This document shows, one piece after another, positions 46,370-57,039 of a stretch of 64,000 nt of DNA. The DNA comes from Hermatobates lingyangjiaoensis. Taxonomy: Eukaryota; Arthropoda; Insecta; Hemiptera; Hermatobatidae. Below the pieces are notes generated by a model. The model saw only the letters and a list, made by a program, of their open reading frames with translations. It was not told the DNA's origin and searched no databases. Numbering within the stretch: the first letter of the stretch is position 1; the number at the start of each line of letters is the position of its first letter. Location: positions 497,001 through 561,000 of the forward strand of contig JAPFBL010000115.1 in NCBI GenBank assembly GCA_026182355.1, given 5' to 3'. The position numbers and the translations under genes were made by a program.

Positions 46370-46660
46370 ACACATACAACAGACAACAAAAATTCACTAC
46401 TTGTTTTCGATGACTTCGTCATCAGATAGAATGATTGTTTTAAATATCATTGTCGTTAAAGCAACAAAACTTAATATTTTTTGTACAAACTTGATTAAAA
46501 TATCAAGTATTACTGTTTTTCAACCGAGCAGAAAATATTTCGACCTCAGGAGAGGAAGAAGAAGAGGATGGATTGTTTGGTGTTTTTCAGCTGCGCTAAA
46601 CTCCTTCTTCTTCTCTGATGGCGACAAGGTTGAAATATTGAAATGAGTTCTGTATTACGT
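46370..46660. repeat. Family D-like fold-back, decayed ribozymes
   Basis: Contains CTGAGG-TCGAAATATT on the minus strand near 46530 (stem II deleted) and CUGAUGG...GAAAUAUUGAAAUGAG on the plus strand at 46613-46647. Inverted GAGGAAGAAGAAG / CTTCTTCTTCTC arms. The 81-codon frame here is a by-product. Confidence 0.6.
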
Positions 46661-46669
46661 GTTCTTTTT

Positions 46670-48014
46670 TTGAAATCGTTTGATATTTTGTCTTAACACA
46701 CATTTAATCTTTTGAATAGAGTATATATTATCTTCTAAAAGGTACTAGTGTGAAAGTGATCAACAGCAACTGTCTAATAATGCATTTATTATATACCTAA
46801 ATAAAATCTAATATAAAACGTTTACGTTGTTTTAATCATAAGAAAATTTGAAATAGTTTTTACTGAGCATTACTGTTTTATTATTAAATGATTTATTCAA
46901 ACATGTTTAAAATTTTTTCTTGAGTACAAACGTATTCATTGGTCTCTGATTTCAAAAAAGATTTGTTTCATATAAGTTATAGTCAACTTTTTAGAGGAAC
47001 AACGATGTTTTAATTTACATAGAAGATGGACAGACATCTGTCCATTTGACATTTGACATGTATCATTTGATCAAAAATTCATGGTTAAGTTGAATGCTAC
47101 GTTTACAGGCATATTCTTCTACTTCTGATTCTTGAGAAATTATAAATATATAATATTTTATATTGAAGAACTATTTACCAATATGGTAAAATTCCCATAA
47201 AGCCAGTTGTTCACTGAGTGAAATTATTTTACTGGTCGAAGATATTTCTCTTCGGTCGAGCTTATTATTATGGTAATAGAGGTTATATTCGTTCGAAAGA
47301 GTATTTTGTGAGAGGCCTTTTAGCCAACAGCTTCTGGCCTTTATTTCACTCCAAGTCGTTCATTAAACTTCCCTTCTCCCTTCAACAGCCTTCCACCTTC
47401 TCTTTATCAAACATTATTACTTTTTGCCATTTTCTTGAGATTTTGTCTTTTATAAATGTTTTAAAAATTGAATTTATAATACATTTAGTAATGAAATATC
47501 TGACTTTCATCAATATTTTTACAAAAAGAAAGTAAATGTTTAAAAAAAAATACTGTTTAAAATGTTGTTTGATTTTTGGTTTGATTATGTATGAATAAAG
47601 TTTTTTTGAGAGTAGTCGTCAAAGGGATAAAATAAAATGACCTGAATCAGTAAGCAGATTGTATTAATATTTTGACCATTCTGGATCCACCAGGTAATGG
47701 GTTTCTCAAAAGGGATGTCAAACTAGAGTACGTCTTCAAGCATCGCTGCAGGCTACAAATGAAAAGAACACTTCTACCGTAATAGTTAATCCATGAATCA
47801 GATCTAAAAATCTGGAGAAGTTTGGTGTCTTGTCGGTCCAGAGCTATATTGTTGTATAGAACAACATACTATACAAGAACTCCTTAGTAAAGATGATAGG
47901 GAAAACAGGAAGCAATACTGGGATTCTCTTCAAAGAGACAGACAATCAAAGATACTTCTCAATAAGTCTGAGAATAGGCAAAAATTTTGTATTGTATGGA
48001 AAGAAGAAAGAATA
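46670..48014. other. No clear gene; possible upstream LINE remnant
   Basis: 47218-47535 is a 105-codon hydrophobic frame without recognisable domain. 47690-48010 may be degraded LINE sequence preceding the tail at 48015, but I cannot align it to a domain. Confidence 0.4.
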
Positions 48015-48330
48015 ATCTAAGGATTTTAACCGGATTTCTGACGGGCCAGTGCAAACTTAATGGCCATCTGTAAAGAATGGGCATTATCAATGATGGTTTG
48101 TGTAGATTTTGCAAAGTGTAAGAAAAAACACCGTTGCATCTGCTGGCTGACTCTCAAGCTACTTTGCTACACAGAGTCAGGTGCTCAGGACATTCAACAA
48201 AACTATAGAAGAGCTTTTACCGTTGGACCCAGCAAAAGTGCTGAGTTTCTTGGAAGCGTTGAAGATAACTGGGATACTACAGTACAGTATAGTAGGTCTT
48301 AGGACGCAATACTATAATCACCTTCAATAA
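48015..48330 (+). pseudogene. LINE (non-LTR) C-terminal remnant
   Basis: One frame with internal stops reads RILTGFLTGQCKLNGHL, stop, RMGIINDGLCRFCKV, stop, EKTPLHLLADSQATLLHRVR. LTGHxxLxxHLxxMG followed by CxxC and TPxHLL is the tail of R1/Jockey-type LINE proteins (end of the RNase H-like/zinc knuckle region). The 3' end has CAATAAATAAATAAATT, a short microsatellite-like LINE tail. A sister copy is at 19788-20062. Confidence 0.78.
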
Positions 48331-48334
48331 ATAA

Positions 48335-51300
48335 ATAAATTAATGGTGTCTTGTCCAGGGATATACTACAAGGGAAGTAAGTTACTCCTGCTGGTGGACA
48401 CCAACAGAAAAAGGACAGTTCTGCTGCAGGTGAGGAGACTATCGGGGATCCAATATTAAGATCTGGCAGAGCGAGGAGTTATCAAACAGGTGACAGATAT
48501 TTGAGGTAATAAAATATTTCTTTAATTATAATTGTTACTTTATGAATATGATTATTGTTGTTAAAACTATTTATTGATTGTATCATATCCTTAATGTTTG
48601 ACTTTGTTAGTTAGAAAGATTTCTTATATCTTAGGAATGGAAGAAAAACATTGGAGAAAACCCATTTCACCAATATGTTTACTTACTTATTGAGTACCCG
48701 AGGTATTCTGGGTACAATAAATAATACCATCCTGGGACCTTATTAATAATGAAGAGTAATTTACAAACAGAGATAAATCAGTTCCAAAAAAACATTTTTG
48801 GTCCTCTAGTGCATTTCATAATTTGTAGTCCTTGATCAGAAGTGAACTACTGCTGAATTTCTCTTCTATTACAATAGAAAAGTTAGTAGATTTTATAAGG
48901 ACATCATTGTTAAAAGTCGTATTTGTTGTTATATGGTTATAGAATAGATGTATTATTGTTTTGTAGAAGTGAGTACAACACAAGATAGGCTGTGTTTAAA
49001 AATTTCAGTCTGTTATCAAATTAATTTTTATATTTCTATTATTATTTTGTTATTTAGTTATTATTTCATTATTTATTAATAATAAATATTTTAAATTTCC
49101 ATTTATATACAATATTCTGTATTTTTTCTACTTGAAAAAAAGCAACGGCAAAAATTAAAAAGGAATGAGTGAGTTTGGAATAGGGAAAGCAATAAGTTTG
49201 TTGTAGGAGCAACAGGATATGCTTAATCCGACCTGCTCACAATTAATGCCCACATTAGTTTATCATAGGCTACATTATATCCAAACTATATAAACTACAC
49301 TGTTTTAGACAGATGTTTGCAAAGTTGCCAAACCTATGCTAATAACATCTCATAAACCTGTCCTTTTGATAGAACTGCAAAACAATAAGTGAAGTGTACC
49401 TGACAGTCCATACCCTACTAATCGAAGTGCATTGACCACAATAATCATTTGATTAAAAGAAGAAGATCCTTAATCATAAAAAGAAGGTAACTTTATAAAA
49501 TCATGAATCATTAACAGTTATATAATTTTTCTTTTAACTTCTAGACATAATAAACCTGACTGTATGCTGTTTCATATCATAAAACTTGAATGATAGTCGT
49601 CTTTTTTTTTAGCTTCTTATTCAAAATTTATTTATTTAAAATATAATTTTTAGTTTACTTATAAACTTCAAATCATTGTTTCAAGCACGTTCTGTTTGCA
49701 ATGTTTGTAAATAAAACGTTATAAGGAAACAAAAATACGTTCTATTAAAGTGTTTCTATATTTTCCTATCAGTAAGTAAAATCAATAAACTCATGGATTG
49801 TTAGCCAGTTTTTTTCAATCGGAGGGTTCAAATTTATAAATTTAAATCAATTTTTAAAACTTTATAAAGATTGTTAAAGAATATAATCTTTACTTTAGAA
49901 AATAAAAAACAATAATTTTCTACGAAATTTTAATAAAACTATGAAACTATATTGTGTTTAATAGATTCATGTAATATGTATTGCAATTTTTAACTAAAAA
50001 TGTAACATTAATTTTTTGTCTTTTTTCAAAAATAAGACATCCCCAAAAATAAGCCCTAGAGTGATTTTCGAGACTTTTTGGAATATAAGCCCTTCCCCGA
50101 AAATAAGGTCTAGTTGAAATAATATGAAATGCCTTTTTTTTTAACTTCGTTAAAGAAAATGCTGTTGTCTCTAGTGAGTATTTCTAGCTGCACTAATATT
50201 TCATAGAATTGTTCAGAACAAAATATTCTGGGAATTCCTTCTTTAACTTCACAGTTTGTTTTAAGCAATGCATAGGTACGTGTCAAAATGATTTACTGAA
50301 ATTGGTAAAGTAGAATTTATCTTAATAATACAACATAAGACATCAGTCTACTTAGAGTGACGGAGCATGTAGAAGTTTGTGCATTTCAGTCTTGTAAATC
50401 TACAAATAATTTTATTTGATTATAAAGTGATTTTTAACCACAGATAAAACAAGTACAAATAGAAAGAGTTATTCCGTCTAATATAAAAAGAGAAAACAGA
50501 CATGACTGTAAGTGAATGGATTTAAATTTCCGTACATAAATATATATTAAACAAAAATATATAAATTTACTTATTGTACTTAAAGCCCTCCTCCCTAGCA
50601 CGTATGTTTGACTTAAAAAGTAAGTGAGACAGTGTCTTGTTTTTGGAAAAAGACGGTATATTTGAATCATGTTGATAGTGGCATGCAGTACTAATCTTAT
50701 TACTTTGATTTCCACCAAGTGAGAGTCTAAAGTCATTTCTATTTTAAAGGAAATTCTATTATTTGCTTAAAATTGTGGTTGTAGCTGGTCTCTGGAGATT
50801 GACTGAATCTCTGCTATGCTCTTAAATTGTAGGATGAGCTAAAAGTGGTTTTGATTCTCAAAGAGGCAGCGCTTCACATTCAGTGTCAAAGGTATTCAGG
50901 CCAATTAGCCTGGCTTCCTTTCTAGCTAAGAGGAAATACTACTCATTGAACTACTTACACAAATTCACTTAGGTTGTTTCTCAAAATATAGATACAATCC
51001 AAATATTAGTATTCGTATATCAAGCATAAGTCCACTTCTTTATTGATAAAGTAATAAATTAATTGAATTGGTTTTAAAATGGTTTAAAAACCGTTTTAAT
51101 ACGGTTTTTATAGCTTTAAAATTGTTTTAAAAACCATTCAAAGCTATAAAAACCATTTTCGAATAGTTTTTTGTAGAGGTCGTTGATAATATTAAATATA
51201 TTGTGATTGTTTTATCTCTTGGAAGGATAGGAGTTGAATAGGTAATTGTAAAATTGCTATAGTATTATTAATTAAGTTTTGAGCACACATCACTATAAAG

Positions 51301-51735
51301 AAATATAAACATATAAATTTTGAATCTTTGATCTTAGGTCTTGTGATTGGTTGACAAGTAATTGAACTGTTAGTTGACTTGTCTTTTCTTGTCAGTTTAC
51401 TTAAACGTCTAGTTTCAGTTAAACGAACAATAGTTTAGTTGTCCTCCTTTCTCAAAACACTTCCACATTACAAGCATCTAGGAACATTAATTTATTTTTT
51501 GGTCACTCTCTTCTAACATCCATCAATACATGTCTCTAATAGTAACTGTTCTATAATTTTACACTAAATCAGTTATAGAATATTAAAAATTTCTAACTTG
51601 CAGGATTATTGCTTATGCCAATTAGACAGCGTTTTGTTGACATTTTCCAGTCATTATCTCTATAAACCCTGTGTAGCCTATTGTTACCATGATGTGAGGG
51701 ACATGTTAAGAATCCACTTGGTGTTATCAGATATT
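48335..51735. other. No recognisable gene
   Basis: AT-rich sequence. 50028-50115 has three spaced copies of AAAATAAG (AAATAAGACATCCCC, AAATAAGCCCTAG, AAATAAGGTCTAG), perhaps an old MITE. 51070-51180 is a loose inverted array of GGTTTTTAAAAC-type words. Frames on 50434-50736 (minus) lack a domain. Confidence 0.45.
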
Positions 51736-51739
51736 TCAC

Positions 51740-51835
51740 TCTCTTATCTTTCCTGAAGACCGTTCAAACCGAAAATTAGAAACTATAAGTGTGTTTTTTT
51801 AATTTTTCTATGTTTATTTTTTTACATTGGACTAT
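51740..51835 (+). repeat. Family B right arm
   Basis: A single arm from CTCTTATCTTTCCTGAAG to ACATTGGACTATATA, ending at (TA)n. It carries a covarying ribozyme. Confidence 0.75.
51749..51782 (+). ncRNA. Family B hammerhead-like motif with compensatory stem I change
   Basis: UUUC, CUGAAGA, C, CGUUCAAACC, GAA, AAUU, A, GAAA. Relative to 4347-4380 (UCUC/GAGA) one stem I pair has changed on both strands, from C-G to U-A. Stem II has lost its closing pair. Confidence 0.65.
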
Positions 51836-51890
51836 ATATATATATATACTTTAATACAGAGAAAAGAACACAGAAAGACACTACAGAACT

Positions 51891-51931
51891 CACTTCGATA
51901 TTTCGACATCCGTCGTCATCGGGAAGAAGTG
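51891..51931 (-). ncRNA. Family D hammerhead-like motif, core variant
   Basis: CCGAUGA (U4 to C), extra C, GAC-GGAU-GUC, GAA, AUAU, C, GAAGUG, with CACUUC upstream pairing to GAAGUG around a UUCC bulge. The core change probably reduces activity. Confidence 0.55.
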
Positions 51932-52140
51932 CGAAGTACTCGCGTTGAGAAGCAAACTGCTACTGGCCTCCAGAGTAACTCGTGGAACCACCGCAATGCT
52001 GCCCCCCAGCGGAGGAGAGGAAAATAGAAATCCCTCCAATATTTATTTGTAAAACAAGATAAAAACTATATAATACGAAATAATAATGGAGACAATAAAG
52101 AATAAGAATGCAGAAAAGTTAAAAAAAAAATTAAAAATTA

Positions 52141-52222
52141 ACGGTACAGGTTAAGACCAGGAAGAGAGCGAGCCCGAAGGAGGCATATGAATGCCCCTTC
52201 GGAAGCTCTAAGGGTGACATGG
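52141..52222 (-). pseudogene. PLE-2-like endonuclease C-terminus
   Basis: HVTLRASEGAFICLLRARS followed by LPGLNLYR and stop. This aligns with QVTLKASEEAHIWLLGARS / KPGLNLNR of the 29828-31411 protein. One of the two glutamates is kept. Everything upstream is missing and a family A arm begins there. Confidence 0.82.
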
Positions 52223-52431
52223 GAAATAACAATCAATGATCAAATCACAATATGAAATGGGATAAAAAGACTAAGATCTTTTAAAATACCACTCCCACTC
52301 CTCTGAACCCCTCACCATGATGTTCTGCATCTTGTGTTTCAGTTGTGTTTTTGACTCTGACGAATACCGGTTGTTGTGATTGAAAGATCTTTGTCTTTTT
52401 TTTTCTCATTTCATATTGTGGTTTGATCATA
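52208..52431. repeat. Family A fold-back, decayed
   Basis: Left arm truncated just after AGACTAAGATC, joined to AAAATACCACTCCCACTC (PLE 3' body as at 28980 and 37720). The right arm has a degraded ribozyme at 52351-52393 (stem II destroyed). Inserted at or next to the PLE-2 fragment. Confidence 0.72.
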
Positions 52432-52449
52432 TATATATTTATATATATA

Positions 52450-52702
52450 AAAAGCTTTCACATAAACACGTGAAATAACAATCAATGATCAAACCACAAT
52501 AAGAAATGGGAAAACAAGACTAAGATCTTTTAACCGTAACAAGCGGTCTTCGTCAGAGTCAAAAACCCAACTGAACACTAGATGCAGAAACAGAAATTTC
52601 TGCATCTAGTGTTCAGTTGGGTTTTTGACTCTGACGAAGACCGCTTGTTACGGTTGAAAGATCTTAGTCTTGTTTTCCCATTTCTTATTGTGGTTTGATC
52701 AT

Positions 52703-52705
<3 letters not shown>
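52450..52705. repeat. Family A fold-back, compact
   Basis: Two long arms meet at AGATGCAGAAACAGAAATTTC with a 12-bp CTAGATGCAGAA-type hairpin. (TA)n lies at 52433-52449 and 52705-52761. The left ribozyme (52518-52560, minus) has lost the G of GAAA (now A). The right is intact. Confidence 0.88.
52627..52669 (+). ncRNA. Family A hammerhead ribozyme-like motif, intact
   Basis: Identical in all core and stem positions to 29054-29096. Confidence 0.77.
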
Positions 52706-52761
<56 letters not shown>

Positions 52762-52765
<4 letters not shown>

Positions 52766-52895
52766 TGTACTTAGGGAGCAGGCCTTCTTTTAAATATATT
52801 TCATTAAATTGCTTGCCTATCTTTATCCTCTCGTATTTCCTCGATACTTTTTCCAATCTTCTTATTAAGGACTTCTATTGGGAGGGAAGAGCATA
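52762..52895 (-). pseudogene. PLE-3 N-terminal segment (minus copy)
   Basis: Encodes LEKVSRKYERIKIGKQFNE and IYLKEGLLPKYTNI, then continues as IYIYIY into the (TA)n tract. A basic N-terminal region preceding the RT, also present inverted at 53680-53775. Confidence 0.7.
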
Positions 52896-52978
52896 AACAA
52901 GCTCACCAAAAGATTTGCTTTCATAGTTCATCAATATTTATTTTATACTGATAACTACACTACTCTATGAAAAATAAA

Positions 52979-53021
52979 AACAGACCGGTTTCGGTTATTC
53001 AATAACCATTATCAATGTATA
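52979..53021 (-). ncRNA. Family J hammerhead-like motif with ACCGGU
   Basis: UUGAUAA (two changes from CUGANGA), extra U, GGUUAU-UGA-AUAACC stem II, GAA, ACCGGU palindrome, C, UGU. A perfect stem II and a 6-nt palindrome support the relation. The core changes suggest loss of function. Confidence 0.5.
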
Positions 53022-53163
53022 TTCTACAAACAATCTAAATAACATCTAAATACAAACTACAAAGGTTAAAAAACATGTTAAAAATGAACAGTGCTATTAT
53101 TGGAGGCTACAGTTGGGTTGGTAGTTTCAACTGGGGATATCAGTGTTACCTCCTCTAGGCTTC

Positions 53164-53515
53164 TCATTCTTCATCTTGCTTTTTTTCTCCATATAACTCT
53201 AAAATCCTGTTAAATCCACTAGCCTGGGCATTTAATGATGGTTTTTTATCTAGGATGTGCAGCGCCTCTATAATCAGAAGTCTGTTATGGTCGTTCTCCT
53301 GGGTAATTATTTCCGTATTACTATTGAGCATTTGTCTTGTTAACTTCACATGGTGACTATTCCATGTGTGCTCTTTGGGGGCTCCTGTTGCAAGATGCAT
53401 CGTTAACCTCCTTGACAATGTTGTTGTCGTAGAATCAATGTAATTAGAATTCTGGAACTAACAGTTTCCAATTTTACACGTATAATTATATATTACATTG
53501 GTTCTCTGGAGTGCT
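53164..53515 (-). pseudogene. PLE-3 GIY-YIG endonuclease fragment
   Basis: Minus strand: RTNVIYNYTCKIGNC (GIY-type motif), a TAG stop, FQNSNYIDSTTTTLSRRLTM (YIG-type motif with G changed to D), HLATGAPKEHTWNSHHVKLT, then NDHNRLLIIEALHILDKKPS with the expected glutamate, and SLNAQASGFNRILELYG. The stop and altered YIG glycine mark it as dead. The 84-codon frame 53164-53418 is its distal part. Confidence 0.85.
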
Positions 53516-53545
53516 CCTTTTTTTTATTGAGTTATTTCTGATAAC

Positions 53546-53656
53546 CATGCTTGCCGTTATGTTGACGATTGTTTTCTCATCATAGACTCAATAGAACAGA
53601 TTGAAGTTTTCAGGTCATCTATTCAAGCAGCCTCAGAACTAAAATTCACTTTTTAA
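53546..53656 (+). pseudogene. PLE-3 reverse transcriptase motif C fragment
   Basis: Plus strand: ACRYVDDCFLIIDSIEQIEV followed by FRSSIQAASELKFTF and a stop. YVDD is the catalytic motif C of the RT. It faces opposite to the endonuclease next to it. Confidence 0.8.
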
Positions 53657-53679
53657 TTGAACCTGAAGAGCTTGTTTAT

Positions 53680-53775
53680 GCTCTTCCCTGCCAATGGAAG
53701 TCCTTAATAAGAAGATTGGAAAAAGTATCGAGGAAATACGAGAGGATAAAGATAGGCAAGCAATTTAATGAAATA
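53680..53775 (+). pseudogene. PLE-3 N-terminal segment (plus copy)
   Basis: Encodes ALPCQWKSLIRRLEKVSRKY and ERIKIGKQFNEIYIYIY, running into (TA)n. Inverted duplicate of 52775-52905, truncated earlier by the TA tract. Confidence 0.68.
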
Positions 53776-53795
53776 TATATATATATATTGATATA

Positions 53796-54041
53796 GTTTC
53801 TCGACCACTGATATTTCAAATTCACATAAGGGGTTATTGAAGATTTTGGTCATAAAACATACAACTCCTTATCATCAGCCGACGTTTCGCCAAAAGTTGT
53901 TTGTATTTATCTTGCTTTACTTATGTCGTTTAATAAATTGTTTTTTAGCCTTGAAAATGCCAAACAACTTTTGGCGAAACGTCAGCTGATGATCAGGAGT
54001 TGTATGTTTTATGACCAAAATCCTCAATAACCCCTTATGTG

Positions 54042-54048
<7 letters not shown>
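53796..54048. repeat. Family K fold-back
   Basis: Arms ATTCACATAAGGGGTTATTG and CAATAACCCCTTATGTGAAT, each about 80 bp, surround a 70-bp centre. (TA)n at 53774-53788 and 54048-54087. Confidence 0.85.
53948..53986 (+). ncRNA. Family K hammerhead-like motif, decayed core
   Basis: GCC, UUGAAAA (two changes from CUGANGA), extra U, GCCAAA-CAACU-UUUGGC stem II, GAA, ACGU, C, AGC. The other arm keeps GGC at the stem I position. Confidence 0.5.
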
Positions 54049-54095
<47 letters not shown>

Positions 54096-54195
54096 ACTAT
54101 ATGAAACAGAAACAAATATTTTTGTAATAACATATTTTTATTTATAATTTAAGATAAAGTAGAAACACAAAAAGAAGTAAATAGAAGAATAGTTA

Positions 54196-54199
<4 letters not shown>

Positions 54200-54237
<38 letters not shown>

Positions 54238-54262
54238 TAATATATAATACTATAATATATTA

Positions 54263-54304
<42 letters not shown>

Positions 54305-54310
54305 ATATTC
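54200..54310. repeat. (TA)n and TATTAATATAAT tract
   Basis: TA-rich low-complexity sequence directly upstream of a PLE N-terminal fragment. Confidence 0.8.
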
Positions 54311-54454
54311 CAGTTGAACCCTGTTAGCAGGAGGTTAGTTCGTAGGATCGAATCTCTCAGTCTTAAGATCGTGAATGCCGAGACTGCGGTTTATTTTAAT
54401 GAGACCTGTTTAAAAGAGGATCTGCTGCCTATTTATACCAATATATATATTTAA
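54311..54454 (+). pseudogene. PLE N-terminal fragment
   Basis: QLNPVSRRLVRRIESLSLKI followed by VNAETAVYFNETCLKEDLLP and IYTNIYI, stop. Aligns with RRLEKVSRKY...FNEIYLKEGLLPKYTNI of PLE-3 and ends in the same TA run. No RT follows. Confidence 0.7.
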
Positions 54455-54917
54455 TGTAGAAAATAAATTGCATGGCTCTAACATGAAAATTTTATAGAAT
54501 ATTTTAAGTTTCCGATGACCCTATGTATGGTGATGCTCATACAACGTTACCATTTGAACAGAACTGATTCTTGACTGTTCGGCTGGAACTGCAGATTACT
54601 CGGAATTCCAAACAAATGAGGTCCGCTTATCTAGAGCGCTCCATTATTCTTGAAGTACTGGGACGCAAATGGCTTTGAAAACAATTTACTCATTTACAGT
54701 GCCAATAGGGATCACAAACATTAAAAGTTTTGTCACAATTCATTGACAGCTATAAATCTCTAACCTAAGGTTTACAACACTGCATTCTTTCAAGTAGACA
54801 TATATTGTAAAACTATGTTCTGGTTGAATTGATAGTAAAACTAATCAAACGATTCATTAGGATTTATCATCAATCTTTGATGAACAATTGAACAAGATAA
54901 TGTCAAATCATTATACC
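54455..54917. other. No recognisable gene
   Basis: AT-rich sequence without identifiable repeat. Confidence 0.4.
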
Positions 54918-55320
54918 TCAAGATTTCACAATAAACACATGAAATAACAATCAATGATCAAACCATAATATGAAATGGGAAAAAAGACTAAGATCTTTCA
55001 AGTGTAACAAGCGGTCTTCCTCAGAGTCAAAAACCCAACTGAAACACTAGATGCCGAAACATCATGGTGAGGAGTGTTGAGAGGAGTTGATCATGGGTTG
55101 AGAGGAGTTGATCATGGGTTGAGAGGAGTTGATCATGGGTTGAGAGGAGTTGATCTTGGATTGAGAGGAGTTGATCATGGGTTGAGAGGAGTTGATCATG
55201 GATTGAGAGGAGTTGATCATGGGTTGAGAGGAGTTGATCATGGGTTGAGAGGAGTTGATCATGGGTTGAGAGGAGTTGATCATGGGTTGAGAGAAGTACT
55301 TTATTCAGTATTTTGAAGAA
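54918..55320. repeat. Family A left arm with expanded spacer
   Basis: The left arm includes a damaged ribozyme at 54986-55028 (stem II CACUU, core CUGAGGA). The spacer word found near 28700 (ATCTGGTGAGTAGTTGAGA) has become a 21-bp tandem array (55077-55290). The right arm is missing. Confidence 0.75.
55077..55290. repeat. 21-bp minisatellite, ten units
   Basis: Unit TTGAGAGGAGTTGATCATGG plus G, with two units carrying GATC(T/A)TGGA variants. Because 21 is divisible by three, both strands stay open (LRGVDHG on plus, MINSSQP on minus). That is an arithmetic effect, not evidence of a protein. Confidence 0.95.
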
Positions 55321-55324
55321 ACAT

Positions 55325-56487
55325 CATCCGGAGAGGAGATGTGATCCCTCTGAGAAGCGATGAAAAAAAACCTGATTCTGAGAAGTAGTGTTAAGTGCTG
55401 GCAATATATACAAGAAGGGACAATGTAAAAAAATTGTGAATAGGGAAAAGTAACTAAAAATGGAAAATAATAAATAACTAAATCCCAATAAAACAAACCT
55501 AAATAAGAAACAATAAAGTACCTTATAAAAATAAATGCACGTTGAAAGTGAAATTACAATGTAAAAATTTGGAAGTTTAAATAAAATTAATGACTGAGAT
55601 TGGGTTGAGGAGATAATTACAAAGCCTATATGAAGAGGAGATAACAAATATGTTCCTCTTATGGAGCCGTTAATGTGATATTGAATTTAGAAACTGTTTT
55701 AATTAAAACACCACACCTTATACAAGCAATGTCGTTATAAAAATGTAAAATGGCTCAGGGGATCTCAAAATCTGTTAATCAAATAAATAATAAAAATGCA
55801 AATTATATTGTCTTAATGATCCCTATACTCTAGTTATAGTAAAGTAAAAGGATCGGATGCAGCACACTTAAAATTAGTTTATAATTGAACAAAGATCACA
55901 ATAATGCCTAAAATAAAATGATTTTATTATTACGTAATATTGTAGGGTGTTTTTCAATTAAGTTTAAAAGTTAAACATTAATTGGTATTGTAGTGGAAAT
56001 TGGAGCGAGTTCTTTAATTAAGTGCAAAAGGTAAATTACTTTATATAATTTATAGAAAGGTCTGTATAAATTAGACTCTGTAATAACCAAAAGCCTTTGC
56101 CTCTTTAAAAGGATTGTTCTCAATACTGAACAATTTTCTTTCTTAAAACCACTGTTTCTTGTAGTCTTTCTTTCCAACTTTTCACAGTCATTATGTTTAC
56201 AAATCGTTTACCTTACTTCTTACCTCGCTAACGACTTGTTCCAATCAAGTTAAGAGAATCTTTTAAACAATATTTTGATTTTGAACCACTTGAACTACCT
56301 TGGAGTTGAAGAGCGTAAACATCTTACAACAAAAAAAAAAGCTATAACTTGTATTTGTTTAGTTTTTTGTACTGATTTTGGTAAACAAAAATGAATTGCT
56401 TAAGGAGGTCTTATACTGATAACAAGTTATTATCTATTTAATTGACTGAAATAATATATATATCCAAACTGGACACAATACGAGTTC
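55325..56487. other. No recognisable gene
   Basis: AT-rich sequence. 55824-55842 (TAGTTATAGTAAAGTAAAA) resembles the R3 terminus. Minus-strand frames at 55305-55647 and 55971-56177 lack domains. Confidence 0.45.
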
Positions 56488-56572
56488 AAAGTTAAAAGAT
56501 CTTAGTCTTGTTCTCCCATTTCTTATTGTGGTTTGATCATAGATTGTTGTTTCACGTGTATATGTGAAATCT

Positions 56573-56576
<4 letters not shown>
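56488..56576 (+). repeat. Family A right-arm fragment
   Basis: AAAAGATCTTAGTCTTGTTC to TGTGAAATCTT. Only the part after stem II is present. Followed by (TA)n. Confidence 0.75.
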
Positions 56577-56607
<31 letters not shown>

Positions 56608-56619
56608 TATATATAATTA

Positions 56620-57039
56620 AAGTTACAGCTAGAGAACACAAGAAAAAGCCTCAATAAATCTGTTTTGTAGTGTTAGAACGGTGGATTTTACTTTAGATAA
56701 AAACTAAACTATTAAGTGTTTTGTTATTTTTATGGGCTATTTTGCAAAAAATGTAACCTCCACGCACTTGCTCTGTTTAGTAGCATGAGTAACTTTTCCA
56801 TTCAGTGACCCCAGTATAAGGACACAATTCAAATGAAAGGGAAAAAACATAACAAACAACAGTAAACATACTTCCCAGGTAAACAAATTTATATCTTTGT
56901 ACTTTCTAAACATTATTAAAACAAACTTAAATATTAAAATCTATAGTTTTACCATTGTAAATTTTCAATTTTTGTTGACCATGTATATAATAGCAAACAA
57001 TAGACCAGTTTTGTTGAAATAAGTGTGCTCAATGTAACA
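56620..57039. other. No recognisable gene
   Basis: AT-rich sequence without identifiable repeat. Confidence 0.4.

Larger units (their letters stand above)
51849..52222 (-). mobile_element. PLE-2-type 3' end with family D pLTR
   Basis: Minus orientation: the last codons of a PLE-2-like endonuclease (52141-52222), a short A/T-rich 3' region, then a family D arm with ribozyme-like core at 51891-51931, ending at (TA)n (51834-51848). A 5'-truncated copy of a relative of the 29456-31490 element. Confidence 0.75.
52762..53788. mobile_element. Rearranged PLE-3 with inverted ends
   Basis: 52775-52905 and 53678-53775 are inverted copies of the same N-terminal coding segment. Between them, the endonuclease (53164-53515) reads on the minus strand and an RT motif C piece (53546-53656) reads on the plus strand. 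A family J ribozyme-like core lies at about 52979-53021 on the minus strand, downstream of the endonuclease. (TA)n bounds both sides. This looks like two head-to-head partial copies fused near 53520. Confidence 0.8.

Noticed and set aside
55062..55316. Repetitive proteins MINSSQP (minus) and LRGVDHG (plus)
   Set aside because: The 21-bp unit keeps all frames without a stop open on both strands. There is no independent sign of translation.
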